A stretch of DNA of 64,000 bases, taken from assembly GCA_963698995.1 (NCBI GenBank), contig CAVOTD010000055.1, positions 1 to 64,000 on the forward strand, in the 5' to 3' direction. The DNA is from AP-15 sp963698995 (GTDB lineage Bacteria > Pseudomonadota > Alphaproteobacteria > ATCC43930 > CGMCC-115725). Numbering within the stretch: the first letter of the stretch is position 1; every line of letters begins with the position of its first letter. The notes under the pieces were generated by a model. The model was given only the letters and a program-made list of their open reading frames with translations. It ran no database searches and had not been told where the DNA came from. Below are positions 46,236 through 55,472 of the stretch, piece by piece. Made by a program: the position numbers and the translations under genes.

Positions 46236-47411
46236 ATGAAGATCGCGCGCATCGAAACTTTCATACTGGGCACCGGCAACTCGAAGGACCTGCTGTTTTG
46301 CCGAGTCGAGACCGAGGACGGCCTCTATGGCTGGGGCGAAGCCTATGTCACACACGGCAAGGAGAAGGTCGTCGCCGAATGCATCAAAGCAATGGCGCCG
46401 CTCGTGATCGGCCGCAGTGCATTCAATATCCGGCACACCGGACAGATCATGTTCGAGGATTTTGCGATCCGCCGCACTTCATTGGAGCTGCTTGCGGCAT
46501 GGAGCGCGATCGAGATCGCGTCATGGGACATTCTCGGCAAGCGTGCCGGATTGCCGGTCTATAATCTGATCGGCGGCGCGTCGCGCGAACGTGTCCGGGT
46601 CTACGCCAATGGCTGGTCGCGCGGGGCGACGATCGAGGAGGGTGTCGAGCGCGGGTTGCAGGTCAAGGCGATGGGCTTCACTGCCGCCAAGTTCGATCCG
46701 TTCCCCGGACCGTGGCGCAGCTATGTCGACCGCCGCGACGAGGATTTCGCAATCGACTATGTGCGAGCGATGCGTCACGCATTGGGTCCCGATTTCGAGC
46801 TCTTGATCGAGGCGCACCGCCGTTTTGCGCCGATGCATGCGATCCGCATCGGCCGGCGCCTCGCCGAATTCGGCATCGACTGGTACGAGGAGCCGTGCCT
46901 GTCGGAAAACATCGACCTGGTCGCCGAGGTGCGGCGCGCCGTCCCGATCCCGATTGTAACGGGGGAGGCGATCTATTCGAAGGAAGCCTTCTTCGAATGC
47001 CTCGCCAAACGTGCGGCCGACATCTTGAACCCGGACATCTGCGCCGTCGGCGGGATTAGCGCGATGCTCGACATTGCGGCGATGGCGCAGCCGCAAGCGG
47101 TTGTGATGGCACCACACAATTTCAACAGCACGCTGATCGGTCTCGCTGCGACGGTGCATCTCTCGGCAGTGATCCCGAATTTCCGGATCACCGAATATTT
47201 TGTGAACTTCCAAGATCTGTGCCGGGAAATCGCGACGACGTCACTGACTGTGCAAGACGGCTGGATCGATCTGCCGACCAGCCCCGGCCTCGGCGTCGAC
47301 ATCGATGTCGAAAAGCTGCGGGCGCATCCCCACCAGGAAGCCAGTCACCGCGGCTTCCGCCAGTACTGGGAGGAATATCCCCGCAAGGGTTACGCGCCGA
47401 GCCTGCGCTAA
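46236..47411 (+). CDS. Mandelate racemase/muconate lactonizing family sugar-acid dehydratase
   Basis: An intact 391-residue enolase-superfamily enzyme. N-terminal capping domain 'MKIARIETFILGTGNSKDLL', 'VETEDGLYGWGEAYVTHGKE'; barrel domain with 'AAWSAIEIASWDILGKRAGL', metal ligands in 'FELLIEAHRRF', 'DWYEEPCLSEN' and 'PIVTGEAIYSKEAF', and the His in 'VVMAPHNFNSTLIGLA'. The pattern is that of galactonate/gluconate-type dehydratases, which remove water from an acid sugar. The ATG at 46236 follows GGAGGGCGG; an in-frame ATG at 46218 is less likely. Confidence 0.9.
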   Translation: MKIARIETFILGTGNSKDLLFCRVETEDGLYGWGEAYVTHGKEKVVAECIKAMAPLVIGRSAFNIRHTGQIMFEDFAIRRTSLELLAAWSAIEIASWDILGKRAGLPVYNLIGGASRERVRVYANGWSRGATIEEGVERGLQVKAMGFTAAKFDPFPGPWRSYVDRRDEDFAIDYVRAMRHALGPDFELLIEAHRRFAPMHAIRIGRRLAEFGIDWYEEPCLSENIDLVAEVRRAVPIPIVTGEAIYSKEAFFECLAKRAADILNPDICAVGGISAMLDIAAMAQPQAVVMAPHNFNSTLIGLAATVHLSAVIPNFRITEYFVNFQDLCREIATTSLTVQDGWIDLPTSPGLGVDIDVEKLRAHPHQEASHRGFRQYWEEYPRKGYAPSLR

Positions 47412-47493
47412 AGCAGTAACTGTTCCGGTCGATCCGTACCGCGCGGTCTCGCAGTTCAGTGGATCGAACCGAACAACCTCCGCCGAACGCATC

Positions 47494-48243
47494 TCAACCA
47501 GTGTAGGATTGCGCTGCTGCCAATTCTGCGGCGCCGATGCCAAACAGCTCCTCGATTGCCTGCTGGGCCCGACGATCGCGCGACAAGGCGCGTATCGCCA
47601 TAGGGCGGGCGAGCCTCTGCCACAGCGCCACCTCGTCATCAGTGGCCGCGCGGAATAGTTGCGGCAGACCGGGGGCGAACAACACCGGGAAGGATCGGTC
47701 GGACAAAGGAGGCGACGGCTCGCCTGCCTCGATGGCGTCGAGGAGTTGTTGCGGCTCGGTGAAAAATTGCACCAGGGCTGCTCCTTTGCCGGCGCAGAGC
47801 ATGGCTGCGGGAGGGTCGAGGAGGTGACGGTCTGGCGGCCTGAAGTGCATCGCCGCTTCGCTGGTGCGATAACAAGCCTGCTCCATACGGCAAATCGTGA
47901 GCTGATACGACGGATCGGTCAGGTCGCGCGCGATAAACTCCAAGAACGCTTCTGCCTCAGCTGATACGACGGAAGCAGCTCCGCCGCCCGCTTCGACCCA
48001 TTGGTCAACGAGCCGGCGCCGCTGCTCGACCGGCAGGACCGACAAGGTCAGCCGCGCGGCACTCTCAGCGCGCCCCTTGCACCAGGAGCGCTGTACGCGT
48101 CGAGTAAAACGGAAGCCCGCACTGCTCACGAGGCGAACGAGTTGAACGCTCTCTTGTCTATCAAACTCCTGCGGCGGATAAGCCGGCGCGCCGATCGCTC
48201 GGATGCATTGGCCGAGAGCCATCTGGTGCTCGAGCAGCGACAT
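47494..48243 (-). CDS. HvfC/DUF2063-type partner protein of the MNIO operon
   Basis: An intact 249-residue protein of the DUF2063 'putative DNA-binding domain' family (HvfC/TglI/MbnC-like). N-terminal helical part 'LLEHQMALGQCIRAIG', then 'EFDRQESVQLVRLVSSAGFR' and, later, 'ARDLTDPSYQLTICRMEQAC'. In the studied clusters such partners bind the precursor peptide and present it to the DUF692 oxidase. It lies 7 bases after that gene. The C-terminal 'LFAPGLPQLFRAATDDEVAL' and 'LFGIGAAELAAAQSYTG' are typical of the partner's second domain, which helps set it apart from a transcription factor. Confidence 0.78.
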   Translation of the reverse strand: MSLLEHQMALGQCIRAIGAPAYPPQEFDRQESVQLVRLVSSAGFRFTRRVQRSWCKGRAESAARLTLSVLPVEQRRRLVDQWVEAGGGAASVVSAEAEAFLEFIARDLTDPSYQLTICRMEQACYRTSEAAMHFRPPDRHLLDPPAAMLCAGKGAALVQFFTEPQQLLDAIEAGEPSPPLSDRSFPVLFAPGLPQLFRAATDDEVALWQRLARPMAIRALSRDRRAQQAIEELFGIGAAELAAAQSYTG

Positions 48244-48250
48244 TGCTCGT

Positions 48251-49204
48251 TTAATCCTTCTCGGGGCTGGCGGAACCCCGAGAGCCCCAGATGTCCCGCG
48301 CCCGCATCAGCTCCTGCGCGATTGCCTCCACACCCAATTGCGGCGCGTAATACTCCAGCAGCTCGAACACCACCCCAGCGATATTGGGGCAACGCGGCAG
48401 TGTGTACTCCAGCAGCTCCCAGACGGGGTACGGCACCCGACCGTTATGGGCATCCATTAAGAAGCCGTCGCGCCGCGACCCGCCGGCGACATGAATCTCC
48501 ACCACGCGGTCGAGCGCTATTCGATCTATGGCCGCGAAGGAATCGAAGCCGTGGTTTATGGCGTTACAGTAGAGATTGTGTAGGTCGAGCAATTGCCCGC
48601 AGCCGCCACTCTCGGTTATCCGAGCCATCAAGTGTATTTCGTCTTCGATGCCTGGCTCGTAAGGCAGCTCTGTCAAATAATGTGCCGGGTTCTCCAACAG
48701 AAAGGGAACCCCATAGCGGCGCTAAATCATCGCGGCGCGCTGCGAAACGAGATCAACGACCTCGCGGGTCCCCGGCAGAGGTAAGGGCACGCCGATTTCC
48801 AGTGACACGCCGTTCTCTCCTGGAATCGTCTGATAACTGAGATGCTCGCTGTGCCACTGAAAAGGCCAGCGCGCCTGCAACTGGTCGAGCATATCGAGAT
48901 AGGCGACGTTACAATTTTGCGCCGAGCCGATTGAAAGCTCGACGCCGTGCACGACCATCGAAAGCGATCCGCAGACTTTCCGCGCTAGCTCGAGTTGGTT
49001 CGAAACGAGATCCATCCGGGTTGTCGCACCGTCCCGCCGCGCTCGACAAAGCGTGTCGGGCGTCAGCTCCACGAAGTCAATAATACCTGACCGATACAGC
49101 TCGGGCTCCAGTACTGAGATGTACGGGAAGCCGATTCCGAGGGGCCGGGGTGGCGCCACACCCTCGACAGGATCTCTGTCGAGCGCGAACGGGGCGGCAG
49201 ACAT
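48251..49204 (-). CDS. MNIO (DUF692, MbnB/TglH-like) iron enzyme with an in-frame TAG
   Basis: A TIM-barrel multinuclear non-heme iron oxidase, the family that converts Cys or other residues in precursor peptides. Start 'MSAAPFALDRDP' then 'RPLGIGFPYISVLEPELY'. Probable metal ligands lie in 'VVHGVELSIG', 'WHSEHLSYQT', 'LLENPAHYLTE', 'LLDLHNLYCNAINHG', 'VEIHVAGGSRRD' and 'MDAHNGRVPYPVWEL'. The only break is a TAG at 48722-48724 between 'QRAAMI' and 'RRYGVPFLLENP'; the frame is the same on both sides. All ligands survive, so the amber codon (one base from CAG, GAG or AAG) is either a point error or a recent nonsense mutation. Full length is about 317 residues. Confidence 0.85.
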
Positions 49205-49205
49205 C

Positions 49206-49410
49206 TTATCCTTCGGTGGTGACCGAGATGACACCCAGATTAGGGTCGGGATTGGAAGCGAACTGTACTTCCAGCACCGCCAGCCGTCCGCATGCCGGAC
49301 AGCCGCCTCGGCCGAGGACTGTGGCGAGCATCCGCTGAACCCCTTCCAGCTTCTGTTCCGCGGGGTTGAAAACCACCTTTGCAGATCTGATTGCGCGCAC
49401 TTTGCGCCAT
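49206..49410 (-). CDS. Candidate precursor peptide of the MNIO operon (CxxC)
   Basis: A short gene directly before the MNIO gene, with one base between its TAA and the enzyme's ATG. ATG 49410 follows AGGAGAG by five bases. The convincing protein frame begins one indel later (about 49405): 'KVRAIRSAKVVFNPAEQKLE', 'GVQRMLATVLGRGGCPACGR', 'LAVLEVQFASNPDPNLGVIS' and 'VTTEG'. With the indel repaired this is about 68 residues. It has a basic leader-like half, a single CxxC motif ('GGCPACG') and an acidic tail. It is not the DUF2282 or bufferin type. A longer uninterrupted frame starts at 49538. The precursor role is inferred from position, size and cysteines. Confidence 0.6.
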
Positions 49411-49640
49411 GACACTCTCCTATCGCCCGGCGTTTTGCTGAAGCCAGCCGCATTGCCGGATGAGATGCGGGTGGGACTTACCGACACCCAGAGGATATCC
49501 GGCATTGGCCCATTGTGTTTGTGAGGCGCTTCACACATCGGGCTGATTTCGTTTTCGATTATCGTAAAAAGCGATCGACCACGTCCGCGCCACAGCGGGC
49601 GGCAGCATCGGGGTTCAGACGCCAGAATTGTGGCGTGGCT

Positions 49641-51428
49641 TCAATATACGCGCTCGGCCGGCGGAAAGGCCTGCACCTCGTTCGACAGCGTGTGCAGGTG
49701 AACCGGCCGGTCGCCGAGGCGCACCTTGCCGTCGCCCGACCAGGCGAGGGTGTGCTTGAGCCAGTTCCGGTCGTCGCGCTCGGGATAGTCCTCGCGGGCA
49801 TGCGCGCCGCGGCTCTCGGTGCGGTAAAGGGCGGAATGAAGTACGACGACTGCTTGCCCGATCAGATTGTCGAGCTCGAGCGCCTCGACCAGATCGGTGT
49901 TCCAGATCATCGAGCGGTCGGCGACGGCGAGATCACCCAGCGCGTCCGCGACAGCGGTCATCTTGCGCAGCCCTTCCTCGAGTATGCCAGCAGTGCGAAA
50001 AACGGCACAATGATCTTGCATGGCCCGCTGCATCGAGAGACGGATCTCCCCGGTCTTGAGCCGCCCGCTGGCATTGCGCACGCGCTCGAGCCGCGCGACT
50101 GCGGCTTCGGTTGCAGAGCTGACACAGAGCGCCGTGCGGCGCGCCGGGCTCGACAATCTCCGCGGCGCGCTGCGCTGCAGCGCGGCCGAACACGACCAGA
50201 TCGAGCAGCGAATTGGTGCCAAGCCGGGTGGCGCCGTGCACCGACACGCAGGCCGCTTCGCCCACCGCCATCAGCCCGGGCGCAGTGCGCTCGGGATCAT
50301 CGGCAGTCGGGTTCAGAACCTCGCCATGAATATTGGTCGGAATGCCTCCCATGTTGTAATGGGCGGTCGGCAACACTGGGATCGGCTCGCGGGTGACATC
50401 GACCCCGGCAAAGATTTTCGCGGTCTCGGAAATGCCCGGCAGACGCTGATGCAGCACCTTGGGATCGAGATGTTCGAGATGTAAGAGGATATGATCGGCC
50501 TTCGGCCCGCAACCGCGACCCTCGCGAATCTCGATCTCCATTGAGCGGGCGACCATGTCGCGAGCCGCCAGATCCTTGGTGGACGGCGCGTAGCGTTCCA
50601 TGAAGCGCTCGCCTTCGGAATTGGTCAGATAGCCGCCTTCACCGCGCGAGCCCTCGGTGATCAGACAGCCGGCGCCATAGATCCCGGTCGGGTGAAACTG
50701 AATGAACTCCATGTCCTGCAGCGGCAGTCCGGCGCGCAGTGCCATGGCGTAGCCGTCGCCGGTGCAGATATGCGCCTGGGTCGTCGAGAAATAGGCGCGG
50801 CCGCCGCCGCCCGTCGCCAGCACCACGATGTGCGCGCGGAACAGGTGCAAGGTGCCGTCGTCGAGCCGCCATGCAACAACCCCGCGGCAGACGCCGTCGT
50901 CCATGATCAGGTCGAGCACGATATATTCGACAAAGAATTCGGCATTGTGCTTCAGGCATTGCTGGTACAGCGTGTGAAGCATCGCGTGCCCGGTGCGGTC
51001 GGCGGCGGCGCAGGCACGCTTGGCCAGTCCCTTCGCCCCAGTGGACGGTGTGGCCGCCAAACGGTCGCTGATAGATGAGCCCGTCCTCGGTGCGTGAGAA
51101 CGGCACGCCCATAATGCTCGAGCTCGATGACGGCTTGCATCGCATTGCGGCACATATATTCGATGGCGTCCTGGTCGCCGAGCCAGTCGGAGCCTTTGAC
51201 CGTGTCGTACATGTGCCAGCGCCAGTCGTCCTCGCCCATATTGCCGAGTGCGGCGCCAATGCCGCCCTGCGCTGCGACGGTATGGCTGCGGGTCGGGAAG
51301 ACCTTGCTGATGCAGGCGGTGGTGAGACCTGCGGCGGTCATCCCGAGGGTCGCGCGCAGCCCGGCGCCGCCGGCGCCGACGACGACGACATCGTAGGAAT
51401 GGTGCTCGATCGGATAAGCCTTGGTCAT
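49641..51428 (-). CDS. sdhA: Succinate dehydrogenase/fumarate reductase flavoprotein SdhA, three frameshifts
   Basis: SdhA oxidises succinate in complex II. FAD motif 'YDVVVVGAGGAGLRATLGMT', His-FAD linkage region 'KVFPTRSHTVAAQGGIGAAL', catalytic blocks 'FIQFHPTGIYGAGCLITEGS', 'RGEGGYLTNSEGERFMERYA' and 'TAHYNMGGIPTNIHGEVL', and the C-terminal FAD site 'GLMAVGEAACVSVHGATRLG'. Frames change near 51115, 51030 and 50135. The C-terminal helical domain ('MQDHCAVFRTAGILEEGLRK', 'LVEALELDNLIGQAVVVLHS') closes a normal 595-residue product. No sdhB, sdhC or sdhD lies on either side, unlike the usual operon. A lysR gene is divergent upstream. Confidence 0.92.
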
Positions 51429-51530
51429 GATCCGGCCTTCGTATTTGCCGAAATCTGGTGCCGTTCGTCGATTGACACAATCGGCAATTCGCGTAGCCTT
51501 GCTTCGCCAGATCCGAAAGCTCTCCCGGCG

Positions 51531-52428
51531 ATGCGTTTCGATCTAAGCGATTTACGGCTGTTTCTGCATGTCGTCGAGGCCGGCAGCATCACACATGGCG
51601 CGGAGCGTATGCATCTGGCGATTGCCGCTGCGAGCACGCGCATCCGCAACATGGAGGCGGCGCTCGGCATCCCCTTGCTGCACCGCGAACGCCAGGGCGT
51701 ACAGCCGACGCCGGCCGGGTCGCACTCTGGCTCATCACGCGCGGTCTGCTGTTGCAGCAGGCGGAGCGGATGCACGGCGAACTTGCGCAATATGCCGAGG
51801 GCATCAAGGGACAGGTTCGGTTGTTGTCCAATACCAATGCGCTGACCGAATTTCTGCCCGAGCCGCTCAGCGACTTCCTGATGTCTCATCCGCAGGTGAA
51901 CATCGATCTGGAGGAACGGCTCAGCGACGAGATCGTCGCTGCCGTCGCAGATGGTACGGCGGATGTCGGAATTGTCGCGGCCACGGTCGAGGTCGCGGGT
52001 CTTGAAACGCTTGCCGTTTCGCACCGACCGGTTCGTACTGGTCGTCGCGCCGCAGCACCGATTGGCAACGGTCGAGCGCATCGCTTTTGCCGAGGTGCTC
52101 GATTACGATTTTGTCGGTCTGGACCGGACGAGTGCGCTGCAACGGTTTCTTTCCGACAAGGCTGAGCGGATCGGCCGCCGCCTCAAATTGCGCGTCCAGT
52201 TGCGTAGCTTTGACGCCGTCTGCCGATTAGTCGAATGCAATGTCGGGATCGGCGTCGTGCCCGGCGACCACCGCCGAGCGTCACGCCAATACAATGTCGA
52301 TCCACGAATCGAGCTGGCCGACGAATGGGCGATTCGCAAAGCTGACGATTTGCGTGCGCCACGAGGCCGACCTGCCGATCTACGCCCGCGAACTCGTCCG
52401 GCATCTCGCAGCAAGAGCCACGGTTTAG
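51531..52428 (+). CDS. LysR-type transcriptional regulator, about five frameshifts
   Basis: The N-terminal winged helix is standard: 'MRFDLSDLRLFLHVVEAGSI', 'THGAERMHLAIAAASTRIRN' and 'MEAALGIPLLHRERQGVQPT'. The effector domain is spread over frames: 'QYAEGIKGQVRLLSNTNALT', 'FLMSHPQVNIDLEERLSDEI', 'DVGIVAATVEVAGLE', 'TDRFVLVVAPQHRL', 'DYDFVGLDRTSALQRFL' and 'VRHEADLPIYARELVRHLA', ending in TAG at 52428. Breaks fall near 51720, 52010, 52265, 52305 and 52345. Repaired length is about 298 residues. It is divergent from sdhA over a 102-base gap and convergent with the dioxygenase gene. As read it is non-functional. Confidence 0.85.
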
Positions 52429-52454
52429 CCCTCCCCCGGGAGGTGGGGGAGGGC
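52428..52454. repeat. REP-like palindrome between convergent genes
   Basis: GCCCTCCCCC, a 7-base loop, then GGGGGAGGGC, starting at the lysR stop codon. A 10-bp perfect stem without a T-run; it may terminate both transcripts. Confidence 0.65.
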
Positions 52455-52514
52455 GATCCGTGTCAGGGTGAGGTGCCGGATGGCCGGCAGCTGCTGTGTG
52501 CATCCCTTCGCACC

Positions 52515-53462
52515 TCAGGGCGAGGCGTGCCCCATGAAGATCTGCGGGATCGGTTGACCCCAAGGCCCGCCGGCGCCTTCGCCCCGTTCGATCACATTCG
52601 GCGGAGTGTCGGCGTTGAGGACATCGGTGTCGGCCCAGTGCTCGTGGACGCGACCCCACGGATCGGCCCAGTAATCGAATAGCTGGCTGCCGATCAGATG
52701 GCGGCCGATGCCCCACATATGCTGATAGCCCTTCTTTTCCAACTGCTCGTGGCCGACCATGACGTCGTCGATGTCGGCGGCCTCGTAGGACAAATGGTTG
52801 AGACCACTCTTGTCGCCGCGAATGCAAAAGAATGCGTGATGATCGACGTAATCGTCGCCCCGGTCGAGGCGATTGAACGAGCCGACGACATTGCTCTTCT
52901 CGCCGGCGTAGAACTCGTCCGAGCAGCGGAAGCCGAGCATCTCGCGATACCAGCCGAGGGTTTTCTCGAAATTCTTCGACATGATCACGAAATGGCCGAA
53001 CCGCTTGATATGCGATGGGCCGCGCTCAATCCGGAACAGCTCGCCCTTGCGGCGGTATTTGTCATTGCCGGAATTGACCGCCGGGCGCGGCACCGTGATC
53101 GGGTCGAGCATTTCCATGCCGTGGACGACTTCGACCTGATACCCGTCGGGATCAGTCAGGCGCACGCGTTTGCCGCCGCCGGGCTCGTCGATATTCTCGA
53201 CCGGTGACGCGCCTTCGACCCGCGAGAGTCTTTGCAAGGTCCGTCGAGACTGCGCTGCGTGCACGGCGATCCCGACATAGCGTGGCTCGCCCAGTTCGGT
53301 GACATGAATGTGGTGCGGCGCATCGGTGCCGCGCATGTAGAGGGCGTTCTTGGTGCGCTCGGCGCGGACCATCCCGAAATCGGTCAGGAACTCTTCCTGC
53401 TTATCGAGATCGGGCGACCGCAGCCGGCCATAAGCGAGGTCGAAGGCTTTGATCACAGGCAT
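52515..53462 (-). CDS. Extradiol ring-cleavage dioxygenase (VOC family, catechol 2,3-dioxygenase-like)
   Basis: An intact 315-residue type I extradiol dioxygenase with two vicinal-oxygen-chelate modules. The N-terminal module starts 'DLAYGRLRSPDLDKQEEFL'. The catalytic C-terminal module has iron ligands His in 'RFGHFVIMSKNFEKTLGWY', His in 'SGLNHLSYEAADIDD' and Glu in 'WGRVHEHWADTD'. It splits a catechol-type ring next to the hydroxyls using Fe(II) and O2. Which catechol is not decidable. Pirin is divergent next door, and FAH and amidohydrolase genes in the window could act on ring-cleavage products. GGAGG lies just before the ATG. Confidence 0.9.
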   Translation of the reverse strand: MPVIKAFDLAYGRLRSPDLDKQEEFLTDFGMVRAERTKNALYMRGTDAPHHIHVTELGEPRYVGIAVHAAQSRRTLQRLSRVEGASPVENIDEPGGGKRVRLTDPDGYQVEVVHGMEMLDPITVPRPAVNSGNDKYRRKGELFRIERGPSHIKRFGHFVIMSKNFEKTLGWYREMLGFRCSDEFYAGEKSNVVGSFNRLDRGDDYVDHHAFFCIRGDKSGLNHLSYEAADIDDVMVGHEQLEKKGYQHMWGIGRHLIGSQLFDYWADPWGRVHEHWADTDVLNADTPPNVIERGEGAGGPWGQPIPQIFMGHASP

Positions 53463-53581
53463 GGCAACCTCCCAAAAACCAAACGTATCGGGCGATCTTA
53501 GGATATTTTCCTGATCCGAGCGAATCTTCGGTGAGATGATCTAGAGGCTGCGGGTTAGATTGCCCGACGAAGGAGCGTGCC

Positions 53582-54533
53582 ATGGTCTCGATGTTTGAAG
53601 CGATCATTGTCCCCCAGACTCTGCGACCTCGGCGAGGGCTTCGAGGTCCGCCGCGTTCTTCCTTCGGCGCAGCACCGCACGGTGGGGCCCTTTGTCTTCT
53701 TCGATCAGATGGGTCCGACCGTGTTGCGCGCCGGAATGGGTCTGGATGTGCGCCCGCACCCGCATATCGGTCTGGCCACGGTGACCTATCTCTTTGATGG
53801 CGAAATCCTCCACCGCGACAGTCTGGGAACGGTGCAGCCGATCCGGCCGGGCGCGGTCAACTGGATGACCGCGGGGCGTGGCATCGTGCATTCCGAGCGC
53901 ACCCCGCCGGAGCTGCGGGCCAACGACACCCGGCTCTTCGGCATCCAGACTTGGGTCGGCCTGCCGCGGCACCAGGAAGAGGTCGAGCCTGCTTTCGCGC
54001 ATCATGGCAAGGATGAGCTGCCGGTGCTTGATGGCGAAGGCAAACGGGTCCGCCTGATTGTCGGGAAGCTTTATGGCTCGCGCTCGCCGCTCACCGTCTT
54101 CTCGGACCTGTTCTACGCCGATGCAGCGCTCGACGACGGCACCCGGCTGGAGTTCCCGACCGACCACGAGGAGCGGGCGGTGTATATCGCCGAGGGGTGC
54201 ATCGCGATCGCCGGCAACGCCTTTGAGGCGGGCCGCATGGTCGTCTTTCGGCGCGGCAGCCCGGTGACGCTGAGCGCGACTGAGCCGGCGCGGCTGCTTC
54301 TGCTCGGCGGCGAACCACTGGACGGGCCGCGTCACCTATGGTGGAATTTCGTATCCAGCTCGGCGGAGCGCATCGAGCAGGCAAAGGCCGATTGGAAAGA
54401 AGGCCGGTTCGCGAAGGTGCCGGGCGAAACCGAATTCATACCTCTCCCCGAAGAGGCGCCGACCCCGCCGCGCGCTCTATCCCCGGGCCCTTACGCTTCG
54501 ACGGCGAGGGACGACGGGTCGACGAGCCGGTGA
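53582..54533 (+). CDS. Pirin family protein, frameshifted near 53612
   Basis: A bicupin protein. The start 'MVSMFEAIIVP' lies in one frame; from about 53612 the body continues in another with 'DLGEGFEVRRVLPSAQHRTV', 'GPFVFFDQMGP', 'DVRPHPHIGLATVTYLFDGE' (the Fe ligands H, H and E of pirin), 'MTAGRGIVHSERTP', 'RLFGIQTWVGLPRHQEEVEP' and 'LLGGEPLDGPRHLWWNFVSS'. The end 'GETEFIPLPE' is the normal pirin terminus; a further 24 residues follow before TGA. Pirins act as redox sensors or quercetinase-type dioxygenases. It is divergent from the extradiol dioxygenase. Confidence 0.87.
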
Positions 54534-54673
54534 TCTTGCACACTGGCAGAAGGGCGTGCCGCTGACGGTCTACCGGACCCACCGGGCGCTCGCTAAACCC
54601 TAATGGCTGGGCGAATAGCGCAGCACGGCCATTCTATAACAAACACTTCTATTCCGTTTTTGGGAGGACCGAG

Positions 54674-55448
54674 ATGAGCTCATTCGAGGAATACGCGAAC
54701 AAGTACCAGACAGTGCGGATGGAACGTCGCAACGGCATCGTCCAGGTGACGTTGCATACCGAGGGACAGTCTTTGCGCTGGGGTTTTCTGCCGCATGGCG
54801 AGCTGCCCGAGGCCTTCCACGACATCGGTGCGGACCGCGAGAACAAGGTCGTGATCCTGACCGGGACGGGTGGGGAATTCTCCGGGCCGCGCGCCACCCC
54901 GGGGACATCGTCGTTCCCGGCCCGCCCGTCGATCGACCGGATCGATCGCATTCATTGGGAAGGCCGGCATCTGTTGATGAACCTGCTGAACATCGAGGTG
55001 CCGGTGATCAGCGCAATCAATGGCCCGGCCTGGCGACATTCCGAGATCCCGTTGCTCTGCGACATCGTTCTGGCGGCCAATACCGCACAGTTCCAGGATT
55101 TCGGCACATTTCATGTCCGAAGTCGTGCCCGGCGACGGTATGCATATCGTCTATCCTTTGCTGCTCGGCATCAACCGCGGCCGCTATTTCCTGTTGACCG
55201 GACAGACGTTGGACGCCGCCGAGGCATTGCGCCTCGGCCTCGTCGCCGAGGTATTGTCGCCGGACAAGCTGCTGGCGCGCGCCTGGGAGCTGGCCGAGGA
55301 TCTCGCTCGCAAGCCGACCCTGCTGCTGCGCTACACCCGCCTGCTGTTCACCGAATATCTGCGCCGGCAAATGCACGAGCTATTGGGCTACGGCTTGGCG
55401 ATGGAGAGCCTCGCATTGTTCGAAAAGCCGGAGGCGCCCAAAGACTGA
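54674..55448 (+). CDS. Enoyl-CoA hydratase/isomerase (crotonase) family protein, frameshifted near 55110
   Basis: Crotonase-fold protein of about 257 residues when repaired. First frame: 'YQTVRMERRNGIVQVTLHTE', 'NKVVILTGTGGEFSG' and 'NIEVPVISAINGPAWRHSEI'. After the break: 'FMSEVVPGDGMHIVYPLLLG', 'TLDAAEALRLGLVAEVLSPD' and a helical C-terminus. The long-sidechain pattern and 'EFSGPRATPGTSS' resemble 6-oxocamphor-hydrolase-like members, which cleave C-C bonds of cyclic beta-diketones, more than classic hydratases. A typical 'GGAG/GGG' oxyanion pair is not obvious. The SMP-30 gene starts 25 bases downstream and is probably co-transcribed. Confidence 0.83.
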
Positions 55449-55472
55449 ACGATATAAGTCATGGGAGGAAAC

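Noticed and set aside
54534..54603. Possible orphan C-terminus 'HWQKGVPLTVYRTHRALAKP' after pirin
   Set aside because: It looks coding but is too short and in a shifted frame, with no identifiable family. It may be a remnant or the end of a lost gene, and I could not support a call.
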